From Paramecium tetraurelia (taxonomy: Eukaryota > Ciliophora > Oligohymenophorea > Peniculida > Parameciidae), in the NCBI RefSeq assembly GCF_000165425.1, contig NW_001799155.1:185241-249240 (forward strand): a DNA stretch of 64,000 nucleotides. The letters are read 5' to 3'. The notes beneath the pieces were generated by a model. That model made no database searches, was not told the origin of the DNA, and saw only the letters and a program-made list of their open reading frames with translations. Made by a program: the position numbers and the translations under genes. Below are positions 23,717 through 34,343 of the stretch, one piece after another (positions within the stretch are counted from its first letter, which is position 1; every line of letters begins with the position of its first letter).

Positions 23717-25963
23717 TCATAACAACTATCCTCTCTCTCTTGTAGTTAACAAGGTAGTCAAGTATCCTTAGACTACAGTATCCATCTCTCCTCTTTGTAA
23801 TCGTTGGATTTCCTCTTCCATCAAGGAGACAATTGATAATTTAGTTTCTCTTGATTTTATTGATAAATTCAATAATCCTTTGGCAGCCAATCTTTGAGCA
23901 TCAACTCTGTAGCTTTCTCTCAAGACCTTCAAGAAGAATTCAATTCCCTTAAGATGTAGTATTTATGGTCTAATGTAGTCATTAATAGCCAAATTTGATA
24001 ATGTTTATAGGGCATTGTATTAAAACTCCTCTCCCTTCTATCCATCCAGAGTCCAATCCATAAGGCTTTTGATATAATTTTCAAATTAGATTGATACATT
24101 ATTAGTATTTTAGAGTCTCTGTGGGTCAGACATTAATGACAGTATTTTGATTCCCAACATTTAAATTCTCGGATAGGCTGATTCAATCATGGTTATAACA
24201 GTGAGAACATCAACTTAAAAATCTGATAATTTAAGAGTGGCTGATAACATATCATAGAGTATTGCTTAAAATTCTTTAGGTTAATAGGTGAATGCTTTCA
24301 TGATTCTAGGTATTAGTTTTAATTTAAGACCTTCTTTGGCTCTTTCTTGATTCATGTTTTTAGATAATGCTTCTAAGACTCTTAACTACATACCCAAATA
24401 GTTGGGACTCATGGCTATTTCTAATAAATTGACAATCTTTTAAAATGCTTCTGGATTATCCATAATTTAGTGTATGGTTGTATCGATTCCATCACTCAAA
24501 TTTTGAATAGCAAATTGCAACATTTCTTCGTTAGATTCTGTAGAAATCAAATTCAGATAATCTTAGACCAATCCATCGAAGACCTACTATTGCATAGTTC
24601 CCCCATATTGATTGGGATTTCTATTGCTTTGAGGTCTATTGTTAATATTCAATTGAGGTTTGGAATAAACAGGATTCTGTTGAGGCGGTGGATAATTGGA
24701 TTGCAAAGGTTAGGACTAGTATCCAAATTATTAAGGAGTTGGAGGCAGTTTGGGCATATTGGATTGCTAATATTGGTTTGATTCATTTTATTTGAATCCA
24801 TATTGGTTTGAATCATTTTGCCTATAAGGATATTAATTGGAGTCATTTTATTTATAAGGATATTGATTAAAATCTTATTGTTGTTATTCGAAGCCATTCT
24901 AATTTCTGATTCCAGCACTTCCTTGCCTTCTATTTGAATTTCTATTTGGTTATTCAAGTATGGAAGGGACATACTCTTCATTTCTTCTTCTTGGTTGGGG
25001 TGGTAAATTAAGTTATAAAGGACCATCATAGGATCTGGGTTGGTAACAGTTGGTGAATTGTGGTCTGGATAGAAATGAGATGAGTTTGATGATTCTAGAT
25101 CTTGTTTGAGCACTGACGAAATCCAATTTGGAGACAGACATAAGACTGTTTACAATTTGTGGAGTTTTATAGGAAGTGGAGAAGGCAGCTAGATTAGAGA
25201 TTTGAAATATGGATACCACTTTTGGTGAGTATTTCTAATAGGTCTACAGTTAAATTGAGAAGAAACTGATCTTGAAAGATTAAATCGTTGGTCCAAAACT
25301 GGAGTAACTTAACTAGCAATTGAGAGATGAGTGCATATGATTGATCATCTAGGAATTGCAATCTCTCGTTTTCAAATATTCTTTTTAACGTCAGGGCTGT
25401 GTTGTGATTTATTGCCTTCTGTTATAAGGAGAAACCCACAGGGATTATCAATTGCATAATATCCATTTACGTTTCTGGAGGTCCTAATTCAGCCTCTATG
25501 GTGTTAATCATATAAAATACCAGCTAGTTTTGCGATGATTGTTTAAGTGATGCTTTTCAACATGAATGTTAATTCGTTCAAATCATGAGTCACATGCATC
25601 TTACCAATCAAGTCTTTCGTAAATGATTCTGGAATTGCTGACAATCTATCAGAATTCTTTAACAATTCACTAACCATGGAAGCATTGGATAAACTATAAC
25701 CGAATTCATCTTCTAATTTGGCACAAACAAAGGTAGGTTCATGTGGAAAGAGATCAGCAAATTCTCTTTCAATGTGTCTCTTTAACATCGAAATCTTGAT
25801 GCTCACTGATAATTTAAAAGAATATACATGGTGCCATCACTGTCATCTTTTTATACTCTACATTCGACTCTGAATCCTTTCTGATTGTTACAAATAATCT
25901 TATAGCTTAACCACCTCCCCCTTCCATTGGAGTTTCAATTCTTTTGTTATTATTCCATTCCAT
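23717..25963 (-). CDS. Armadillo-repeat protein with Asn/Gln-rich linker
   Basis: 723 aa after three introns (22, 25 and 28 nt). The N-terminal ~90 residues (IRLFVTIRKDSES ... FVCAKLEDEFGYSLS) look like a small beta-grasp, possibly ubiquitin-like, fold; this is tentative. Residues ~130-240 are helical. A low-complexity linker (about 250-380) is rich in Asn, Gln, Tyr and Pro and carries a 10-residue tandem repeat around QNDSNQYPY. The C-terminal ~340 residues are Armadillo/HEAT helices (LRVLEALSKNMNQ, GIKILSLMSD, YNALQTLSNLAIND, LAAKGLLNLS). No catalytic motif is visible. The architecture suggests an adaptor or scaffold. It ends 8 bases from the convergent b561 gene. Confidence 0.75.
24771..24880. 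repeat. 30-bp tandem repeat inside the Armadillo gene
   Basis: Three and a partial copies of a 30-bp unit begin at 24771, 24801, 24831 and 24861. Each starts with TATT(G/A) and contains a TCATTTT-like core. The repeat is coding (minus strand) and keeps frame, producing Q-Y-P-Y/G-x-x-Q-N-D/E-S-N units in the linker. Copies differ at several bases, so it is not a fresh duplication. Confidence 0.8.
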
Positions 25964-26001
25964 TTATAAGTAAGATTAAATTATAAAAAGTAAATATAAA
26001 A

Positions 26002-27083
26002 TCAAATGTTACTATCAATTTACGATGAAAGAGATTGCTGAGTTATGAATGATTTCAATTTTGGGACAATCTGCTATTGCTTCATTGGACTGGAATTGTA
26101 ATCAAAATATTCAAAGTATTCATGACTCAAAGCTTACTCAATATTGATCTATTGATCCAATTTAGTCTGTATCAAACCCTACACAAGAGAGTTCCCATAA
26201 TCAGGAATCGACATTGAATCCTTACTTACAGAATTGTACTGATATCTAATTCAGTTATTAAATCATACAATTTGATCATGGCATTCCCAGCCATATTCAA
26301 CATCAAGGAATTTAAGATAGCATTCTCTTCGGTTAGCTACTCTGCATGATCAAATCCAATGAGTCTGCAATTTTACTCTTTGTCTATCAAAATATTCTAT
26401 AAAGTTATTTGCGAATGAAAAATCCTATTCGATATTAACACTTTAATACAGCATAAAATATCCTAATATATAATTTAATATACAAACATCATCGATTATA
26501 TGTCTTCATGACTCAAACCATGGTAATGTACCCTACTCATCTCTTCAAAAATCAAATAATATGAATTAGATGACTCGAAGAAATCTATTATCCGAGCAAC
26601 ATTCTTGAAATCGACTAATTTACGCAAAATAAATAATTGCTCGTAGATTTTATACTTTTCAACTTGTTATTTTTTATAACACTTACAAAAGTACATTTTC
26701 TCATCCAATTTACTCTTAAGTGTGCATGTCTAAAATATTACATTCGCTCATACTTTAGCTATTCCTGATTGTTATATAATTATAACATTATCATAAATTT
26801 CTCGAATACCGACATACGTTGCTTTGCAATCCAAATGTTTCTTAAGAATAAGAAGGTCCTCATTTCCAGCCTAAATATTAATTTATTGAAAATGCAATGA
26901 GATCAGTTTGTTCTCCTGACATTTCCACTTTAACATTAGTTTTAAGGATATATCTATTTCATAGCATTGTGTATTCAAAAGTAGGTTTATTTTATTTTAT
27001 GTGAATTACAACCTTGCTTAATTTGAGTATTGATCTGATTGTTGGAAAGAGATTAAACATTAAAAAGAGTGTATAATCTCCAT
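26002..27083 (-). CDS. kinase-fold protein lacking catalytic residues (pseudokinase)
   Basis: 344 aa with introns of 24 and 23 nt. The ~110-residue N-terminus (YEIDISLKLMLKWKC, ISLHFQ) resembles the PH-like segment that precedes the kinase domain in a large Paramecium kinase family. The N-lobe keeps a lysine in the beta-3 position (KMYFCKCYKK) and a matching IDFFESSNSYYLIFEE hinge. The catalytic loop reads FHSQITLQNILID where HRDLKPENILID is expected, so the base Asp is lost. The metal-binding DFG is replaced by GFD in LIGFDHAE. The C-lobe ends with the typical IEQALSHEYFEYF. Catalysis is therefore unlikely and a regulatory or scaffold role is inferred. I chose ATG 27083 (27092 is the in-frame alternative). 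Confidence 0.75.
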
Positions 27084-27239
27084 ATCTATCATTATTAATT
27101 AAATGAAATTTAAATACATTCAGATTTATAAATTTTGCAAGCTATTATTGAATAATAAATTTCTCAGACCTAATTGAAATATCACTTGACTGAAAAGTCA
27201 AGTTTGAAATTATGTAAAATTATAACTAATTATATATAT

Positions 27240-28756
27240 AATTTATTATTCCATCCCTCATAAAGTCGATGCCAAATTCTAATACCCCAATCCATGGTTG
27301 AATACAAGTGTCTTCTACAATGATCTCTTTAGCATTGCTATCAATATAACTCACATCTACATACAATAATTGACATAAAACTATTATCTTTTTTATTTAA
27401 CTAATTCGATTGCTTCTTTTAAATCATACTTCAGAATTGAACTCAAGTACAGTACTACTATCGAAGGAGCCCTCCATATCCCAGCAGTACAATGGACATA
27501 AACATATTCATATTCATTAATTAACTTCCTTAGAATTTACACAGCCTTATTTGATTTTTTTTCAAAATCCTCTGCATCCATATCAAAGATCTAATAGTTT
27601 TTCATCACTATTTTCTAACGCTTATAAGCATCCACAATCTACTCCCAGTTCACTCCCCTATGAAACATGTCTAGCCGAGTTTATAGGTTGAGAACTGCCT
27701 TCACCTATTTCTATTTCAACATTAGGATGTCCTATTCATTTTGAGGATAAGGACCAATCATGATGTTTTCATTGATTTCATACGTTTAGAATTGAACTAC
27801 AAAATTCCAATCCAATTTATTCAACCTCCCAAACTCTTCATAATAAAAGAATGAAGGCTCCTTGTCTGCAAATTAATATCCCTAATTATTGAGTTTCATC
27901 TTTGATTTTGGTATCTTAGTTGCCTAAAATGAGCCGTTCCTCTTTTGTGTCCTTGACTCAAAAGCTGTATAGATTTGAGTTTTGACTTTGATAGGATGGA
28001 GTGCAAATTGGTCAAGGACTTATCTGATTGAAGAAAGATCAGCAGTTTTAAGGTAACGGCCATTCCCTCTCTCCCAAATCATGTTGCCAGACTCATCGTT
28101 ACGAATCACGTAATAGTATCGGAAATAAAAGTTTAGAGGATTTACAATGAATGAAATGGACCATTGTTGAATAGGCTCTTATGTTACTATATCAGAATTA
28201 TGAATTGAGTTATACATATATCAATCTTCTATTGTTACTTCATTAAAACAGGTGTTTTCCAAGACCCAATCTCTGGGATTGAACCTATAATCATCATCCG
28301 TTCTCCAGGCTATAAATTGTGATTAAGTTTCAATTTAATTGTTCGAAATCCCCAATACTCCTCTATAATCATTTAAATAACTATTACAATTAAAGTACTC
28401 CCCTTTCTTGCCATTCAATAATAAATGCTTTGTAATTATGCGATTTTCCCCTGGTTCCCATAATTCTTTTTAGGGAGATGGATTATTATAATCATTCAAA
28501 AGGAATTTATATTCAAAAGTTTTGCAAATTCTGGGCAATTTTAGACAGGTTGTCCATTCATTATTCTTTTTGAGCTTCAATACTATACCTGATTCCATTA
28601 GAGTCTAATTGCTTTAGTAGAATCCCAAATTCCCAATCGTTCATCGTCTCCACATAAGTAAATTGCTTATCCATATTCCGCATTGTAATGAATCTTAAAG
28701 TATATTTTAACAACTCGAATATCTGTAAAGGATGCGTTAGTGGATATTGAGTTCAT
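27240..28756 (-). CDS. laforin/SEX4-like glucan phosphatase with two CBM20-type domains
   Basis: A protein of roughly 450 aa; the 3' end is uncertain. From ATG 28756 the first carbohydrate-binding module reads VKIYFKIHYNAEYGQAIYLC, GIWDSTKAIRL, then FEYKFLLNDY and ELWEPGENR, a classic CBM20 series. A second, weaker module follows (GVLGISN, WSISFIVNPL, MIWERGNGRYL). The C-terminal dual-specificity phosphatase has IMIGPYPQNEQDIL, AVLNLQTRLDMFHRGV, a candidate acid Asp in FDMDAED, and the active site VHCTAGIWRAPS (CxxGxxR). The CxAGxxR signature with Thr-Ala-Gly is that of glucan phosphatases, which remove phosphate from glycogen or amylopectin. Ciliates store glycogen or amylopectin granules, so a role in mobilising them is inferred. 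Introns of 23, 28-29 and 23 nt restore the frame. Confidence 0.8.
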
Positions 28757-28838
28757 TAAAAAATAATTAAAAAATTCAATACCACCAAAATAATATTCTA
28801 AAATGAGATGAAGGATTTTGAATTATTAATAGTATAAA

Positions 28839-30457
28839 TCAATGAGTTGTAAGGTATTCCTTCCTTGTGGATAAGTATTCAACTATTTGCTTTGGGGATA
28901 ACCTTTTCTCTGGATCCAAATTTAACATTTCTTTCAAGACAAATCGTATTTAATTATCTATTTTAATACCTAATTGATTATTTTATTATATTATACCAGA
29001 ATAATTTTTATCAATATAACTATCTAAATTTTAAATAACTTCCATCTGACGATCAATAATCTTATCAAAAACTCTACCCTTAACAGCAAATAATCCATAA
29101 TCGATAATTTCTTTTCCATTTTTGGTGACAATAGTTTTAAGACTCATCCAGAGTGGGATTCCTGAGATGATCTCAAGTACCACACAACCAAGAGACCAAA
29201 CATCAATGACCCAAGGTTTCTTGTAATTTTTTAGGTATTTCATTAAACAAGGACGGTAATTCATCTAATTTTCATATAAGATATAGTTGAGTATTTCTGG
29301 ACACATATATCTAGAATATAATAAATGAGTTACTCTGGTGTGGCCATGGAAAACTATTTCAAATCATCAAAAGGGAAACTGCTGCCATAATCGATCAATT
29401 TAATTTAGGTTAGTTCATGTAAATCGTTCTCATTTTTGATTTTCTTAACAAGAATGTTTTCAGTCTTAAGATCAGAATGAACTATTCTTTAATCCTGTAA
29501 TAGATCAAGAGCCTAGGCTAATTCTCGGATGAGTTTTTTGAGTTCTGTTAAATCTTTTCTGAAAGTGTTATAGAGAGGTTTGAGTGTTAACTAAAATAGA
29601 ATGAGGTGGATAAATACCCTGTACATGCGTTCGTTATTAACATTTTTTCCTTTGAGATCATAAAGATGATTTCCAAGACTTTCACCACAGATTTCTTAGA
29701 AGATCCAAGTGTCTTGAGGTTTGATGTCGTAAGTCAAGAAGCGTACTAAATTTTTGCAACCTGGAAAATTGGAGAATTGCTTTTTAGGCTGGCCATCTTA
29801 GAAGAAATGAATGCCAAACCAGATTTCCTTCATATGGGATTGATGAGTGTTAGTAGAGAGGATCTATTTGATGGCAAATTTTTCTTTGGTTCTTTTATGT
29901 TCTCCTAACCATACCAATGAAAAGCCTCCTCTGCCAAGCAACTTCTTCTTTTCAAAATGTTGAGGGAATCGATCCCCGAATTATTACCATTCATCTTCGG
30001 ACATATCCCACAAAATCTTAGGATGCACATTCTGATTTTATTATTTGTTTATTCTATTTTGTGAATCTAAGGAAGCATAACGATCCTAGCTCTTTTGTTG
30101 TGGAGTAGCATTGCTTAACGAACGTTGTTTTGGTAGAATATTCTTCTCCTTCATTTTAGCCAGAACCATTCTTTGATAGGTCTCCAACTCCGAGTCGACT
30201 TCAGTTTTCTAAACTTTGCTTAAATACCTTACTATTGGTTTGACTTCAAAGCGTTGTGGCTTAAACTTTTTGCTCCCCTTGCTTGTTCTAATAGTTAGCA
30301 CAGAATCAAAGTCGAATTTCGTAAGTTTCCTTGAAATGTTAGTCTTGGTATCATTTTCTGTCAAGACCCTACGACCTGGGTCTTGAGATTAGAGACGAGG
30401 TCGCATGTAAATTTATCTGTGATATGGACTCTCATTTGTTATTACTCTCTAATGCAT
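28839..30457 (-). CDS. serine/threonine protein kinase, DYRK-like signatures
   Basis: 522 aa with introns of 27 and 23 nt. An N-terminal ~180-residue basic region (Arg/Lys/Gln/Ser) precedes a kinase domain: glycine loop LGRGGFSLVWLGE, beta-3 FAIKQI, catalytic loop HSDLKTENILV, metal loop IDYGSSF, APE-like TPEYMCPEIL, and DVWSLGCVVLE. HSD and DYG are variants of HRD and DFG that keep the essential Asp residues, so the kinase should be active. The GSSF after DYG and the xSDLK/CDLK-type loop are reminiscent of the CMGC/DYRK branch, but a stand-alone ciliate group is equally possible. I took the first in-frame ATG at 30457; 30406 is an alternative. Confidence 0.8.
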
Positions 30458-30529
30458 TATAACAGTTTTTGAATATATATATATATAAATAAATACAGGG
30501 AAGAGTACTGCGTCATTTTTAAATATTTA

Positions 30530-33495
30530 ATGCTTAGATCCATAAGATTAATACAACGTGTGGCTAATTTCAGCAGGTTGGCCAATCCTCATGAAGTGAA
30601 TCCCAAGGTCCCAGACTGGTTCAAGTCAAGTGACTACATGGTATACCTTCTGTTGAAATATAGGAACCACGCTTTATAGGCTCCGAGTCACAATAGGTGA
30701 ATGAGATGTTGAAAGCCGTGGAAGCCAAATCACTAGACGAGCTTGTGGATAAAATAATCCCCAAAGAAATCCGCAGCGAGGCAGCCTTTTAAAGTCCAGA
30801 CAATTTTCCTGATGCCATCCCAGAATCAGCCATGGTCTAACATCTCCAATCGTTAGCCAATAAGAACAAGCTTTACAAAAACTATATAGGCCAAGGCTTT
30901 TATGGTACTCACACACCATATGTCATCTTGAGGAACGTACTTGAAGACCCAGGATGGTATACATCCTATACTCCCTATTAAGCTGAGATTTCTTAGGGGA
31001 GACTTGAGGCACTCCTCAACTATCAGACAGTGATCACTGAATTAACTGGTATGGATGTATCTAATGCCTCATTATTGGATGAAGCTACTGCTGCAGGAGA
31101 AGCAATGTTCTTGGCAAATTCTTGGTTTGAGAAGAAGAAATTCTTTGTAGACAACCATGTATTTCCATAGAGCATTGACCATATCAAGACCAAAGCTTAT
31201 TATTTAGGAATTGATATCGTTGTTGGAGATGCCAAAACTTATGACTTCAAAGATGCCGATCAATATTGTGGAGTTTTGGTGCAATCACCAGATAATCTAG
31301 GAGAAGTCCATGACTGGAGTGATCTTTTCAAGCACACACTCAAAGATGCCAAACTCTTAAAAGTCATTGGAACAGACTTACTGAGTTTGGCTATCAACAA
31401 AACACCCAAAGATTAAGGAGCAAATGTTACATATGGAAATTCATAAAGATTTGGTGTACCTATGGGTTTTGGTGGACCACACGCTGCTTTCTTTGCAGTT
31501 GAAGACGAATTCAAAAGAAAAATGCCAGGACGTATCATTGGTATTTCCAAGGATGCCAATGGAAAATCAGCCTATAGAATGTCATTGCAAACCAGAGAAT
31601 AACACATCAGAAGAGAAAAGGCCACCTCCAATATCTGTACAGCTCAAGCATTATTGGCTAATATGGCTGGCTTTTATGCAACTTACCATGGTCCATAGGG
31701 ATTACAGAAGATAGCAAATAGAGTCAATTGTTTGGCTAGAAGCTTTGCTAAATTGGCAAAAAGTCTGGGATTAGTTGTTAAGGAAGGAAGGATCTTTGAT
31801 ACAGTAGTATTACACAATACAGAAACCTTGTAAGAGTATTTGCATTATAATGCCTAAACTAATGTCAGGAAAATTGGATAAGATACCATCTTTAGTTTTG
31901 ATGAGACTCACACTGTCTAAGATGTAGAAGATCTATTCAACCATCTTCAACATTACACAAAGAAAAAGGCAGATTTTATGTCAGTCATTCAGAAAGTAAT
32001 TCCATATAAATCTGAAAGAGCACCCTTTTTGTAATAGAAGGTGTTCAATTCATTACATAGTGAAACTGAAATGTTGAGATACATCAACTATTTAAGATAA
32101 AAAGATGTCTCATTAACTAAGTCTATGATTTCATTAGGTAGTTGTACTATGAAATTGAATCCAACCTCTTTCATGTTGCCTGTCTCATTCTAAGGATTCT
32201 CCCAATTGCATCCATTTTCCCCTTTGTCTTGTACTTAAGGCTATTAAGAATTGACAGAAAATGTTGAAAAATGGTTATGCGATATTACACAATTGGAAGC
32301 TGTGTCCTTAATGCCTAACAGTGGTGCCTAAGGAGAATACACAGGTTTATTATGCATCAGAAAATATCACATCATGAATGGACAAAAAGATAGAAATATT
32401 TGTTTAATTCCAATATCTGCTCATGGTACTAATCCTGCTTCAGCTGTTCTTGCTGGATTAACTGTTGTACCAGTTAATGTGGTAGACGGTTATGTTGATT
32501 TGAATGATTTGAATAAGAAAATCAAAGAAAATGAAAAGTCTTTGGCATGCATTATGATTACATATCCATCAACTTATGGAGTCTATGAAGATCAAACAAA
32601 GAAGATTATTTAATTGATTCATGAGCATGGAGGATTAGTGTATATGGATGGAGCCAATATGAATGCCTAGGTTGGATACACATCTCCTGGATATTTGGGA
32701 GCTGATGTTTGCCACTTGAATCTCCATAAGACATTCTCCATCCCACATGGAGGAGGTGGTCCTGGATTAGGTCCTATTGCTGTTAATAAGAAATTGGCAC
32801 CATATCTTCCAGGCAGAGAACATTCCTTAGGAAGTGTAGCTTCATCCTTATTTAGTTCTGCATCAATACTCCCAATCCCATATAGTTATTTTGGACAACT
32901 AGGAAGACAAGGCGCAAAGAAATGCACAGCTATGGCTATGTTAAATGCTAATTACTTAATGAAGAGTTTAAAAGATGATTACAAAGTTTTATTTACTGGA
33001 TAGAATGGAATGTGTGCTCATGAATTCATTATTGATATCAGACCTATCAAATAAGAAAGTGGAATCACCGAAGAAGACATTGCAAAAAGACTTATGGATT
33101 ATGGATTCCATGCTCCTACTATGTCATTCCCAGTCCCAGGAACACTTATGATTGAACCCACTGAAAGTGAATCTAAGTATAATTTTATATTAATTAATAG
33201 GTCAGAATTAGATAGATTCATTGAAGCTATGAAGAACATTAAATTAGAAATTGAGAAGGTCAAAAATGGATAGTATGATAAAAATGATAATCCATTGAAA
33301 AATGCTCCTCACACTTAGGATTAAGTAATCAATAGTGGTTGGAGTCATAAATACTCTAGAGAAGAAGCTGCCTTCCCATTGCCTTATGTCCTTCAAAGAG
33401 GCAAGGTATGGCCAACAGTGAGCAGAATTAATAATGCTTTTGGAGATAGAAATCTTATATGTTAATGTCCATCTGTTTCAGATTACCAATAATGA
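30530..33495 (+). CDS. GLDC: glycine dehydrogenase (decarboxylating), glycine cleavage system P-protein
   Basis: 972 aa, the normal length of the single-chain (alpha-beta fused) P-protein. The N-terminus [17 protein letters not shown] is an arginine-rich amphipathic mitochondrial presequence. The N-terminal half holds YTSYTPYQAEISQGRLEALL and [11 protein letters not shown]. The C-terminal half holds the pyridoxal-phosphate lysine in [17 protein letters not shown] (about K726) plus [14 protein letters not shown] and the glycine-rich loop. The enzyme decarboxylates glycine and transfers aminomethyl to lipoyl-H-protein, feeding one-carbon units to tetrahydrofolate in mitochondria. Introns lie at 30641-30663 (23 nt) and 33177-33200 (24 nt). 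Codons are better balanced and the frame more GC-rich than neighbours, as expected for a highly expressed metabolic gene. Confidence 0.96.
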
Positions 33496-33510
33496 TATAT
33501 CTAAATTTGT

Positions 33511-34033
33511 TCAAAATTATTCGATGTCTGCTATTGGATTTGCATGTATGGTTGTTTTGAAAATTTTGATCTCATTCAGTGCTTTGTAATTATTATCTAC
33601 TGTTTCCTTCTCCATTAAATCCAGGGCCTCCCATCCATAGATAACTTTGCCAAAAGCAGTATATAGACCATTCAAGTGATTCTGCTTTGAATAGGTAATA
33701 AAAAATTGTGATTAGTTGGTATCTTTTCCTGCATTTGCCATTGAAACTATTCCGCGTCTATCATGTTTAATTTCTGGAACAATTTCATCTTCAAAATATT
33801 TTCCATAAATACATTCCCCTCCCTTACCAGTACCTAAAATATTGAATATTTTTATAATTACCTGTTGGATCACCTCCTTAAATGATAAATCCTGGAATGT
33901 TTCTATGAAAAATTGTATTATCATAAAATTTCTTAGCACACAATGCTAGAAAGTTTTTACAAGTTTTTGGGGTTAATTCACAAAATAATTCCAACTTAAT
34001 ATCTCCATGACTAGTATGCAAAGTGACAGACAT
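33511..34033 (-). CDS. PPIL3: peptidyl-prolyl cis-trans isomerase, cyclophilin PPIL3 type
   Basis: 164 aa with one 28-nt intron. It starts [19 protein letters not shown] and carries [59 protein letters not shown] and a final TIHANPIAD, which align along the whole length with human PPIL3, a single-domain cyclophilin associated with spliceosomes. The catalytic FHR, QGGD and QFFITY residues are present, so isomerase activity is expected. A splicing role fits a genome full of very short introns but is inference from the family. It converges on the glycine decarboxylase gene with 15 bases between stops. Confidence 0.93.
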
Positions 34034-34343
34034 TTTTAAATTATTTAATATATATTATGTAATTTATTATTCATATAAGTTTAGATATAATAACTATATA
34101 AAATATCAGCCATTCTTTTCTTCCTAAGTTGGCTTATTTATTTACTAACTTTACTAATCAACATCTTCTTTTTTCTATTTTTATATCTCATTCTCATTTA
34201 CTAATACACTATTTATTTGTTATTAAATAATTTAGCATTATTATTTCTGTAATTTATTAAGTCCATTTCTACCTTCCATCATAGACGATACATTATATTG
34301 CTGGAATATTTAAATTATTTAAAGAAATTATAATATTTATAAT
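34034..34343. other. intergenic region
   Basis: 310 bases, A/T-rich, between the 5' end of the cyclophilin gene and the 3' end of the next minus-strand gene. It should contain the cyclophilin promoter. No coding frame or RNA gene is visible. Confidence 0.5.

Noticed and set aside
24470-24781. Plus-strand 103-aa open frame with Arg/Leu-rich sequence
   Set aside because: Antisense to the Armadillo gene, whose frame is continuous and domain-bearing.
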